A DNA stretch of 54,554 bases from an uncultured Burkholderiales bacterium (GTDB taxonomy: Bacteria > Pseudomonadota > Gammaproteobacteria > Burkholderiales > Burkholderiaceae_C): contig CALBSC010000036.1 in assembly GCA_937927685.1 (NCBI GenBank), positions 1 to 54,554 on the forward strand, read 5' to 3'. Shown piece after piece: positions 24,829 through 35,500 of this stretch (within the stretch, counting starts at the first letter, position 1; the number at the start of each line of letters is the position of its first letter). A program made the translations under genes and the position numbers. Below the pieces are notes generated by a model that was given only the letters and a program-made list of their open reading frames with translations, ran no database searches and was not told where the DNA came from.

Positions 24829-26133
24829 GTGGCACTTCCTGACCATGACTCTGCAACCCGGCCTGCCACTCGGCCTGGCGTTTTAGTTCGGCTGCTTGGG
24901 CTGATCCTGGCGGGGCTGACCACGCAGGCCGTGCAGGCCCAAGGCGTGCCCCGACCCAGCCCGGCCGATTGGGTGAATGCTGTGCTGACTGCGCACCCCC
25001 TGATTCGCGCCCGGACCGAGGAGTCGCGTGCCGCTGAAGCGGATGTGCAGGCTGCGCGTTGGCAATACGGACCCACCCCCAGTCTCAGCACAGACACGCT
25101 GCGTGGCCAGGCGGCTTCGGTCACACGTTTGTCGCAGCCCCTGTGGGATGGGGGAAAAATTGCGGCCGGCGTTGCCCAGGCTGACATCAGACGGCAGCTA
25201 TCGTTCATCGGACTGCGCGAAACCGAACACGAATTGGCCGCCAAGGTGCTGGGGCACTGGCAAACCTATGTGGTGCAGGACGCACGTGTTCAGGTGTTTG
25301 AGCGCGGGATGCAGTCGCTGCAAGACCTGGATGCCCTGATGTCGCGTCGCACCGAGGCCGGTGTCTCGGCGCAGGCGGACCTCACGCTGGCGCGTGTGCG
25401 ACTCATGCAAACCCGCGCCGATTGGCTGCAGGCACGTGCTGCGCGAACCGCCGCCCTGAACCAGCTCCTGCAGTTGGCGCAACTGGATGCAGCGCCCCCC
25501 CCCGTGGCAGAACGGATGCCCCAACCCCTGATCCCCGATCCCGATGTGGGTGTGGCCCAACTGCGTGACCAGGCTCGTCAGCAACACCCGGTGGTGGCCC
25601 GTCTGCAGTGGCAACTGAAACAGCAACACGTCGAACTCACCGCCTTCAAGGCCGAGCTCTGGCCCACCCTGTCCTTGCGCGCCGAGCACCAACGCGGCCA
25701 GATCGATGGCACCTTGCCGGAGGGCAGACGTCTGTACGCCACGCTGCAATATTCCCTGGGTGCGGGTGTATCGGTCATCCCCAGGTTGGAGGCCGCGCAG
25801 GTGCGCATTCAAGCACTGGAGCGACAACAGGAAGGTGCCCTCAATGAACTGGACGAGCGCCTGTTGCAGGACTGGCAGGATGACTCGGCCTTGCGCTTGC
25901 GTCTGCCCGAACTCGAGGCGGTGCAGGCCACGGCCCAGGAATTGACGGAGTCGTCCAAGCGCCTCTTCGTCACAGGCCGCAAAAGCTGGCTCGATTTGCA
26001 AAATGCCGTGCGTGAACAACTGCAGGCCGAACTCGCCTGGACGGAAGCGAAAGCGTTGAGTGAGGCGTTACGCTACCGACTCGCCCTCGATGCCGGTGTG
26101 GTGTTTTGGCGGCCCGGCGGAGAGCGGCCATGA
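24829..26133 (+). CDS. TolC-family outer-membrane protein of the type I secretion system (SiiC/LapE-like)
   Basis: The 434-residue protein starts at a GTG at 24829. It has a signal peptide (LVRLLGLILAGLTTQAVQAQ, cleavage after AQA) and two TolC-type repeats: a helical barrel with TRLSQPLWDGGKIAAGV and, in the second half, the matching LQYSLGAGVSVIPRLEAAQ. The final helix ends LFVTGRKSWLDLQNAVREQ, as in type I secretion outer-membrane proteins. It is the first gene of the secretion/adhesin cluster and is coupled to the ABC gene by an ATGA overlap. It is not similar to the NodT-like protein of the efflux operon, so it is dedicated to secretion. Confidence 0.88.
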   Translation: MALPDHDSATRPATRPGVLVRLLGLILAGLTTQAVQAQGVPRPSPADWVNAVLTAHPLIRARTEESRAAEADVQAARWQYGPTPSLSTDTLRGQAASVTRLSQPLWDGGKIAAGVAQADIRRQLSFIGLRETEHELAAKVLGHWQTYVVQDARVQVFERGMQSLQDLDALMSRRTEAGVSAQADLTLARVRLMQTRADWLQARAARTAALNQLLQLAQLDAAPPPVAERMPQPLIPDPDVGVAQLRDQARQQHPVVARLQWQLKQQHVELTAFKAELWPTLSLRAEHQRGQIDGTLPEGRRLYATLQYSLGAGVSVIPRLEAAQVRIQALERQQEGALNELDERLLQDWQDDSALRLRLPELEAVQATAQELTESSKRLFVTGRKSWLDLQNAVREQLQAELAWTEAKALSEALRYRLALDAGVVFWRPGGERP

Positions 26134-28331
26134 TGGACAGTGCCACCACGCAGGCCCCCTCACTGGACCTGAGCCAGCAAGCGGCCTGGCTGATCCGCCG
26201 CTGTCGACAGTTGCGGTCATGGCTTCATCACGACCGACCTGATGTGGTGGCGTCATGTGTCCAGGCCATGTCGGGTACCGAGGTCCTGCACATGAGCGGG
26301 GCGCATGTGGTGCAAGCGTGTCAAACCCTGGAGGCCGCGTTGCATGCACTGGGTTGTCCACGACTGTTGTGGTCCACCCGGCATGGCGCAGGCGCCGGCC
26401 CCTGGATCGGGTGTGCGCCGCAGGTGGGCTGGTTCATCCTGCACGCCCGGCAGCCAGAGGGTCATTGGCTGATTGAAACCCCCGCTGGCGCAGGGCGCCA
26501 TGCCGAGTTGCCGGCACAAGCGCGTCTGGCGCCGTTGCCTCTGAGCGTGGGGTGGACCCGTGAGGGCTCCATGCGATCCCTGGTACTGCAAAACCTGCAA
26601 GACAACCGTGCGGGTCTCATGCAGGTGGCCCTGTGCAGCATCACGGTCAATCTGTTGCTGCTGGCCACCTCGCTTTACAGCATGCAGGTCTATGACCGCG
26701 TCATTCCCTCGCACGGACTGTCCACGCTGGTCACGCTCACGGTGGGCGTGTTGCTGGCCATCAGCCTGGAGTTATTGACCAAGTTGGCGCGGTCTGCGCT
26801 GATGGACCACAACATCCGGGCGATGGACACGCAGTTGTCACGCCATATTTTCGAGCGATTGCTGCGGGTGCGGCTGGATCAGTTCCCGCCCAGTGTGGGC
26901 ACCTTGTCGTCGCAATTGCGCAGTTACGAAATGATTCGCAGTTTTGTCTCGTCGATGGCGCTGTACACCTTGGTCGACGCTCCCTTTGCGCTGGTATTCC
27001 TCGTGATCATGGTTTTGATTGGTGGCGGCCTGGTGGCGGGTGTGGCCGCGGTCTTTTTGCTGCTTGCGTTGGCTGTGGGGTTGTTCGCGCGCACCCGTAT
27101 CGAATCGCACACGCGCTTGAGCATGGCGGCCAGCAACCGCAAGCTGGGCCTGTTGGTGGAAACCGTCGAGGGGGCAGAGTGCATCAAGTCACAGGGCAGT
27201 GGCTGGACGTTTCTCAACCGCTGGAATGCCTTGTCCGAGCAAGGCATTGCTGAAGACGCCAAGGTACGGCACAGCAGTGAATCGGCCACCTACTGGGCTG
27301 GTTTTCTTCAGCAGGTCAGCTACGTCATGCTCATTGCCGTGGGCGCCTGGATCGCCTCCACCACGGCGGATCTCACCGCCGGTGGCTTGATTGCCTGCTC
27401 CATCATTTCCGGCCGGGTGCTGGCACCCATTGGATCCTTGCCAGGACTGATGGTTCAGTGGGCCAACGCCCAATCGGCCCTGGACAGCCTGGAGCGTATT
27501 TTCTTGTTGCGCAGTGATAACCATGGCGTCGAACAACCGGTGGAGCGTGACGATGTGCGCGGTGATCTGGACGTTCAGGAACTCGAGTTTGGGTATGGCG
27601 CAGGGCTGCGGGCTCTGAGTCTGGCCAGGTGGTCGGTATCGTCGGGTGAGCGTGTGGCGGTGCTGGGCCTGGTCGGGTGTGGCAAAAGCACCTTGCTCAA
27701 GCTGCTGGCGGGGTTGTATGCGCCGCAGACCGGCCGGGTGTTGCTCGATGGGCTGGACATTCAGCAGTTGTCGCGTGCCAGTCTCAACCAGAGCCTGGCC
27801 TATTTGCCGCAGGATGTCCGTCTGTTTTCGGGAACCCTGCGCGACAACCTCGTCAGCGGGTTGGTCGGTGTCGACGATGACACCGTGTTGCGTGTCTGCG
27901 CCGAATGCGGCCTGATGGGGCTGATCAGGTCGCACCCACGCGGACTGGACTTGCCCATCGGCGAAGGCGGCAGTGGTGTCTCGGGCGGGCAACGTCAGGC
28001 TGTGGGACTGGCGCGCACCTTGCTCGCTCGCCCCCGGGTGTGGCTGCTGGATGAGCCCACCGCGGCCATGGATGACAGCTCGGAAGTTGCGGCGATGAAC
28101 GCCATTCAACGGCATCTGGCGGCCACCGACACCCTGGTGCTGGTCACCCACAAGCCGCGGTTGTTGGCGCTGGTCAATCGTGTGGTGGTGCTCGGCCCTC
28201 AGGGCGTGGTGCTGGATGGCCCGCGCGATCAGGTGTTGCAGCAACTTCAGGGGGGTGCAACCCTGTCACCGACCTCCATGAAACAACCAACGGGGGATTC
28301 ATCCTCCGTGCGCGAACAGGTGCCGGCATGA
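26130..28331 (+). CDS. Type I secretion permease/ATPase (SiiF/LapB-like ABC transporter)
   Basis: The 733-residue inner-membrane exporter would energise secretion of both giant proteins. The start is the ATG at 26130 or 26133, with GGAGAG upstream. Residues 1-150 form a non-catalytic, peptidase-like N-terminal domain without the Cys/His pair of C39 proteases, as in LapB-type exporters, so no leader is cleaved. Membrane helices occupy about residues 160-430. The nucleotide-binding domain shows Walker A GLVGCGKST near residue 515, signature VSGGQRQ, Walker B VWLLDEPTAAMD and switch His VTHKPR. A Ser/Gln-rich tail follows. The stop overlaps the adaptor gene start (ATGA). Confidence 0.92.
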   Translation: MMDSATTQAPSLDLSQQAAWLIRRCRQLRSWLHHDRPDVVASCVQAMSGTEVLHMSGAHVVQACQTLEAALHALGCPRLLWSTRHGAGAGPWIGCAPQVGWFILHARQPEGHWLIETPAGAGRHAELPAQARLAPLPLSVGWTREGSMRSLVLQNLQDNRAGLMQVALCSITVNLLLLATSLYSMQVYDRVIPSHGLSTLVTLTVGVLLAISLELLTKLARSALMDHNIRAMDTQLSRHIFERLLRVRLDQFPPSVGTLSSQLRSYEMIRSFVSSMALYTLVDAPFALVFLVIMVLIGGGLVAGVAAVFLLLALAVGLFARTRIESHTRLSMAASNRKLGLLVETVEGAECIKSQGSGWTFLNRWNALSEQGIAEDAKVRHSSESATYWAGFLQQVSYVMLIAVGAWIASTTADLTAGGLIACSIISGRVLAPIGSLPGLMVQWANAQSALDSLERIFLLRSDNHGVEQPVERDDVRGDLDVQELEFGYGAGLRALSLARWSVSSGERVAVLGLVGCGKSTLLKLLAGLYAPQTGRVLLDGLDIQQLSRASLNQSLAYLPQDVRLFSGTLRDNLVSGLVGVDDDTVLRVCAECGLMGLIRSHPRGLDLPIGEGGSGVSGGQRQAVGLARTLLARPRVWLLDEPTAAMDDSSEVAAMNAIQRHLAATDTLVLVTHKPRLLALVNRVVVLGPQGVVLDGPRDQVLQQLQGGATLSPTSMKQPTGDSSSVREQVPA

Positions 28332-29572
28332 GGCGCGATGTGTTTTCTCCCGCGCGCCGCGTGCGTGCGCTGGTGATGCTGGGACTGGTGGTGACGCTGC
28401 TGGTGAGTGGATGGGTGTGGGCAGCCTTCATGCACCTTGAGTTGCGTTCACAAGCCATGGGCCAGGTGGTCGCCAGTGAGCGCACGCAGGTGGTGCAGGC
28501 GTCGGTCGATGGTGTGATGGAGCGAATGCTGGTGCGAGAAGGTCAAGCCGTCGAACGAAACCAGTTGCTGGCCATCCTGGAGCAATTGCAAGCGCAGGCC
28601 GCGGTCAATGATGCCAGTGGCAAGGTGGCTGCGCTGCAGTCGACCATCGCCAGGGTCGAGGCAGAAATGCGCGATCTGCAGGCAGACGCACCCCTGGCGG
28701 ATCACCAACGCAGCGGCAGGCGTTCGCGCGAGTCCGGGGTCTCCCCAGGGGGTGTCCTGGAATTCCCCAGCAGCGTGCTGGCCTATCCGGATTTTGTTCG
28801 CAACCAGACCGAGCTCTACGAGCGGCGTCGGCGTGCCCTGCTGGAAGAGTTACGGGTGATCGGCAAGCTGCGCGACAACGTGCAGGAAGAGCTCCGTGTG
28901 AGCGAACCTCTGCTCACCACGGGCGATATCTCGCGGGTGGAAATCCTGCGGCTGCAAAAGCAGATTGCCGAGCTGGACGGACAAATCATCAACCGGCGCA
29001 ACAAATATTTCCAGGATGCCCAGACCGAACTCACCCGCGCGCAGGAAGAACTGCGCTCACAACGGCAATCGCTGGCTGAGCGGCATGTCAATTTGGACCG
29101 CACGGAAATTCGCGCACCAGCCGCAGGCGTGGTGCGCAACGTGCGCACCACGACCCGTGGCGCTCGGGTCCGCCCGGGCGATGTGTTGCTGGACTTGTTG
29201 CCCACTGACAGCGAGCTCATTGTGGAGGGCAAGCTCAAACCGGCTGATATCGGTCATGTGACGGTGGGGCAGTCGGCCACAGTCAAGCTGGACGCCTGGG
29301 ACTATTCCATTTACGGCGTGCTGGATGGTGAAGTGGTGTTCCTCAGCCCCGATGCGCTGAGCGATGACACGCGCGCCGGTGAGCAAATTTATTACCGCAT
29401 CCGGGTGCGCATCCAGCCGGACAGTCGTCTGCGAGATCGGCAAGGAAACGCCGTCGAGGTGCAGCCTGGCATGACAGGGCAAATCGACATCCGCACCGGC
29501 CATCAATCTGTCCTCACCTACCTGATCAAACCGGTGGTCAAGACCTTGTCCCAGTCCTTTCACGAGCGTTGA
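28328..29572 (+). CDS. HlyD-family type I secretion periplasmic adaptor (SiiD/LapC-like)
   Basis: The 414-residue protein has one N-terminal membrane helix (about residues 13-33), a lipoyl-like half-domain (VQASVDGVMERMLVREGQAV), a long helical hairpin (about residues 85-260) and the second lipoyl half (RTEIRAPAAGVVRNV). A C-terminal beta-barrel ends with QPGMTGQIDIRTG and the LTYLIKPVVKTLSQSFHER signature of type I adaptors. It bridges the ABC exporter and the TolC-like duct. The first giant gene begins two bases after its stop. Confidence 0.92.
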   Translation: MRRDVFSPARRVRALVMLGLVVTLLVSGWVWAAFMHLELRSQAMGQVVASERTQVVQASVDGVMERMLVREGQAVERNQLLAILEQLQAQAAVNDASGKVAALQSTIARVEAEMRDLQADAPLADHQRSGRRSRESGVSPGGVLEFPSSVLAYPDFVRNQTELYERRRRALLEELRVIGKLRDNVQEELRVSEPLLTTGDISRVEILRLQKQIAELDGQIINRRNKYFQDAQTELTRAQEELRSQRQSLAERHVNLDRTEIRAPAAGVVRNVRTTTRGARVRPGDVLLDLLPTDSELIVEGKLKPADIGHVTVGQSATVKLDAWDYSIYGVLDGEVVFLSPDALSDDTRAGEQIYYRIRVRIQPDSRLRDRQGNAVEVQPGMTGQIDIRTGHQSVLTYLIKPVVKTLSQSFHER

Positions 29573-29574
29573 GC

Positions 29575-32500
29575 ATGCAGAACCCTGTCCAATCCGCGTC
29601 GTCTCCGTCGCAACCTGACCTGCGTCCTGTCCACGCACAGCAACCCCCCGTGCGCCCGGCCCATCAGGCGACGACGGTCAGTTATGCGCAGACGCTGAGC
29701 AAACGCGAGCCCCGGTTCCCGCATGAAAAAGAGTTTGCGACGGCCGGACAACATGCCTCAACCATGGATGTGACGCACATCGAACACAGCGCGGCAATGG
29801 ATAGCTTGACGGCTCATGTGCTAACCGATCCGCAGGCCACAGCCACGCAGCGCTCTGACGCCCACACGCCACGATCGCCGGGCTTCGACGAAGAAGCAGT
29901 GGATGAAGACCACGGCAGGCAGCCCGCGCACGGATCCGTTGACCAGTCTCAAGCCTGGGTGCTCGCCCAAGCCCACTCCTCTTGGTTGACGTTGAACCCG
30001 TCGATGCTGACCCTGACCTCAGCAGACATCTCTGCAGAGGCGCCAATACGCGCCGAGCTTGAGCATTCGAGTGCGCCGGTCGGTGCTTCTGCTGCGGGCG
30101 GGTGGACGGGCGTCAGTTGGAGCTGGCTCGGGCTGCTGGCTGCTGGGATGGGATACCGGGTGGTCGCCCATCACGGCGATCCAGACGCCGACACGGTCTC
30201 GGCTCAGGAGCCAGGGCTTGCCTTCACGCTCAGCGGCGGGTTGCTGGCCGGGCCGATCATCAACCCCTCATTGGTCGTCACGGCTTACGATGCCAACGGC
30301 CAGGTATTGGGCACCACCACCACCCACCAGGACAACCAGACGGGGGCCGGGGGCTATGGCTATTACACCCTGACCATCAACCACCCCGGCTTCAGTGGCG
30401 GGGCTGTGCTGCTGCGCGTGTCGGATCCGACAGCGGGATCGGGCGACGATTACATCGATGAAGCCACGGGCTTGCCTGTCGACGTCACGGATTTGCGAGC
30501 GGTGGTGATCGTTGAAAGGCCGCAGAACAGCAGCACCCGCACAAGTACCAGCACCACCAGCACGAGCACTAGCCTTGATGCCAATGCCCTGCAGGTCACG
30601 GCCCACATCACCCCGCTCACCACGCTGGCGGCCGAGCTGATCGCGCCCTTGCCCCAGACGACAGGAGGGGGCTGGACACTGCCCACGGGCACGACCCAGG
30701 CTCAAATCACCCAGAGCCATCAGAAAGTGGCCGAGTTGTTCGGCTTGAGTTCCACACCGGATCTCACCGCCGTACAACCCGTGGCGGTCATTTCCCGGGA
30801 TGGCACGCCCCTTGCCGGCAGTAACGCCTACGGCAAAGCGCTGGCGGTGCTCTCCTTGGCACAGTCGCAAAACACAGCCTTGTCCGTGCCGGCATTGGCC
30901 GCCGACCTGAGGAGCGACGAGGGCGCCGATGGACCGTTGAAATTTTCAGCGGCCGTGGCCTCACAATTCCAGCAGGCCAGTCTCCAGGCAGTCGCCAAAC
31001 GCTATCTCAGCACGGCCGACGCCTTTGACGTGCAGCAAGCCACCACTGCAGGTACCAGCACGCAGGCCATCGATTTTCAATTCGAGCGCGCAGCGCTGAC
31101 CTTGGCGCAACTGGATCCGGCCGATGCCTTGGGTCAGGTGGTATACCGCATCACGCCCGTCACGACATTTGCCGATCCGGCCCACCCGATGCCAGCGAAC
31201 GGCCTGCGGGTGTACAACGTCAACACCACCGATCCGGCCCGCTTCCGCCTCGAATTACTGGACACCGAGGCGGGTCCAGGCGATGCAGCCGCGTTCACCT
31301 GGAACCCTGAGGCACGCACACTGGTGTTGAATTCAGAAACTGCACCACAGGTGCAGGGTGCCACAGGTCGCACCTATCACGTCACGCTGCGAGCTACCGC
31401 CGATTTGCTGGCCACGCCCGACAACCCGGATGACGATATTGCCATCACGCAGGCGTTGACGTTGGCGGTGAAAGACACCACCCCGCCTCTGGTGGCCTCT
31501 GGCTACACCATCACCTTCAACGCCATCCCCGGTGTGCAGACCCAGGGCAGCGGGGCAATAGTCACAACGGTGGGCACCCCGGGCATTCAGAACCCAGAAG
31601 GGTTTTTGACCTTGTCAAATCTTGTGCCGCCCGATGAACCAGGCGTGCGTTACCAGGTGGATCTGACCTTGCGCAACCGTGCCAGCCGTCACGAAGTGAC
31701 ACGTCATTGGAGCAACTGGTTCGATACACCTGCGAGTACGCGACAACTGGTTCTCGGCCCGGAAGAGGTCTCGCGGTTGGGCAATGGCACGATAGACGTC
31801 CAGGCGTCCGTCACGGCCACCGACCGGGCTGACCTGATGGCCAACCCGGTGCTTTCCAACACCTCGTTTGTGTTGGACACCGTCGTCTCGACGCCAACCC
31901 TCTCGATGCTGAATTACCCCGCCTCATCCATCTCAGGCGATGGGTGGATCCGTCTGGCAGGGCTTGAACCAGGCGCGAGTTATGGCTACACCGTGTTCAA
32001 AGGGCTGGATTCGATATCGGGAGGGGTGGTGTCGTCGCAGGCACAAACTGCCTATCAAGCTGACCCCGCCACAGATCCGGGTACCGTGGCGCTGGATTTT
32101 CATGCTTTGGGGTCGGGCGACTACACCCTTCAAGTCACCCAACAAGATGCGGTGGGCAATCAAAGCAGCACCACCCAATCCTTCACGCTGGACCTGGAAG
32201 CGCCGACGGGGGTGGACGCCAGTATTGATGCGTTCGAGTTCACTGGAGCGTCCACCGACCCGCGCTTGTTCTATCTCAACGGCGACGATGTCGGGGCATT
32301 GAGCGGCACCTGGAAGGGGCACCTGGAGGACGACGAAACGCTGCAACTGGGCGTGGGTCGACGCGAGCCCGATGGCACAGTCACCTGGCAATGGAGTGGC
32401 AGCTTGTTCAACCTGCTGGAGCCCGACGTGACGGGAGGGCGCAGCTGGAATTTTGATACAAACCAGGTGGCGCACTGGCGGGTCGACCTACCGCCGACGG

Positions 32501-35500
32501 TGAGTGGCGGTTCGCTGCTCGGCCTACGCCTGGTGGACAGCCTGGGCCACACCAATTTGCTGACCACGCGCGACTACATCTATCAGACGCAAGACGTACT
32601 GCTCCCGCCCTCGGTGCGTTGGAGTGATGTATCCCTAGATCCACAAGAAACCACCGACACGACCCTGAAAGTGGTGGTGACTGGACTGGCTGCACACGCA
32701 CAGGCGCAATACCTGCTTAACCGATCACCCATCGCGCCCCTGTCGAGCGACAGTAGCTGGTCGACCAGCCTGCCTCAGCCCACGCCTGACGGCAACAGCT
32801 CGGACCGCTGGTACCTGCATGTGCGCCAGCGGGATTTGCTCACGCAACAAGTCAGTGCCTCGGGGGATCCGTTGGTGATTCACCTCGACACCGAGTCACC
32901 CGCACCCGTCACCGCTTTGCTGTACCAACCCCTGGACGACTCCAGCGCGGTCGAATCCACCCTCGCCGTCATCAACCGCGACCAGGTCACCCGCCAAAGC
33001 GAAATGCTCGTCGTGGATGGCATCGATGACAACGGTCAACCGGTCTTTCAAGGTCAGGTGGTGTCAGTGCTTGGCCACTGGACGGCCGCCGATGAAGGCG
33101 CGACGTTGTCCGTGCAATGGGGCCATGTGCTGAAGACGCACATCCTGTCGCTGGACGACATCGCTGCCAGGAAAGTGGACGTCTGGTGGCGCCCCGACGA
33201 CATCCTGAACCAGCCTGGAGAGGTGACCGTCCGGGCCTGGGTGACAGATCTGTCAGGCAATACCAGCACGGACCACACACGCCACTTTGTCGTTGATTCG
33301 CGCCAGACGCCATCCGCCTCGGCACCCACGGCATCGTCCTTCCTGGGCTTGTTCACACACGCCAGCACTGCGGCCCCCTACGGCGCCGATACTGACTACA
33401 CCCTCAACAAGGCAGAGGTCTTGTCCGGTGTGCAATTGCGCGTGCAGTTGGGCTTGCACCAGGCCGATGGGTCAGCGGTGAACTGGTCCAAGGGATTCAA
33501 GTTGATGCTGTACGCCAAGCCGGCAGTCTCCAGTGGCAACTGGAGCGGTACGCCAGTCACCACGGGTACCTGGTCGACGGTGAGCAGCAACAGCGACATG
33601 GCCTGGAACGCGGCCACGGGACAGGTGGACTGGACGCTGAACCTGAACAACCCCTTGGGCAACAGTCTGTTCAGCAACATGCAGGGCGACTTGCGTGACT
33701 GGAAAGTGCAGATTCTCAACTTTGCGTATGACTTCTCGTCGCCCCTGTACCTGTCAGAGACACCCCTGGCGGAGGTGAAAGTGGACACCGTGTCGCCCGG
33801 CAGCCTGGCGAGCACCTCGGCCGGTAGCCTGGCCCTTTCCCTGGTGAGCGATGGCCAGCGGTCGGTGTCCTTGGGGCAAAACCAGATGGTGCTGCCCGTC
33901 CGGGTGAATTACGCAGGCATGGCCGCGGGGGATGTGCTGGAATTCCAGAGCCGCCCATCGGACGCGACCGCGGCGACCCCTGTTTTCCGCTATCAAGTCA
34001 AGGCTGGGGACATCACGGACAACCAGGCCGTCTTGTCGTTGGCGCGTGACACCATCACCCAGCATCTGGGGGACGGTGTCTACGCCCTGGACTTGCGCGT
34101 CACCGACACCGCGGGCAACAGCACCCAACTGGCCCACCCCACCATGGTCACCGTGGACACCCAAGGACCATCCAAGCCTACGTTGTCATGGCTGGCCGCA
34201 GACCCTCAGCAGCCGTTCTTGAACGATGGCTACCTGAATGCCCGTGAGTCCACCATCGACCTCAACATCACCTGGCCCACCGATCATGCCGACACCAACA
34301 CCCTGCGCTGGGTGCTGGGCGGCACAGACCTGGACGACACCTGGGTCAGCCAATTCATTCGGGTCAAGCAGGTGGTGACGCAGGCGGGTGTCACGACCAC
34401 CACGTACACCCTGGACAAACAGGTGTTTGGCAGTCTCGAGTTCGATGGTGTCAAGACCTTGCGCGTGAGCCTGACCGATGCGTTTGGCAACCGGGGGGCG
34501 TATGCCGACCCCCTGGATCTGGTGCTGGACAGCCAGCCGCACGACGCCCCCGTGTTGTCGGTTCCGCTTGCAACGAATCAGGAAGCGTCAGCCGTACCCC
34601 CCCGATTTTTGCGACAAGGCGCCCAAATCAACCTGCATATCAGCGATGCGCAAAGCGTGGCGGGCGATACGCTGCATCTGGTGGTGACACCTGCCGGTGA
34701 GGGACTGGTGCCGTGGGAGCAGGACTTGCCCATCACGCACCCGCTACCCACCACGCTCAGCTTGAGCCAGACCGGTACATGGAGCTTTGAGGGACAGACG
34801 GTCTCCATGAGCTCGCTGACCGGAACAAGCGGACTGGCGAGTGGCGACTACTGGGTCACCGCCACGGTGACGGATCTGGCGGGTAATGTCAGTCGCGTGT
34901 CTCAGCCTTACCAGGTGGTGATCGACCTGGACGCACCCACCAACAAGGCGTTGGCGGAGTCGTTTGTGTTCGGGCAACACGCGGTGGTGGACGCCAGCGC
35001 AACACCCGGTCATCACCGGGCCTTCATCACCCGCGTGGCCGACCAAACCATCACGGTGCAACTCGACGCGGCACTGCAAGACGCCAGCAGTCCAACCGGT
35101 GCTGAATCGCTCTGGGGTCGGGTGGTGACCCCTGGTAGCACCATAGACGCGGCCACGGCTGATGACGGCTGGGTCGATCTCAGTTCAGCCGTCGCGGGCA
35201 GTACCCTGACCTGGCATACCGGCACCAGCGGACTGGCACTCCCGTCCGGTGTCAATGTCATTCAGTTGCAGGTGCGTGACGCGGCCGGTAACCGGGGTGC
35301 CCTCACCGAACAGACCTATGTGCTCGATACCACGGCACCCACCACGGAAATCCGCGCGGGCACCCTGACATTCAGCCAGGACTCTGAACCCACTCGAGGG
35401 CAGGGCACACCTGCAGCGCTGGGTCTGGACCACGACCTGCAGACGCGGCACACGGCCCAAACCCTGCGCCTCGATCTGAGTGCGGCCTTGGCAACCGACA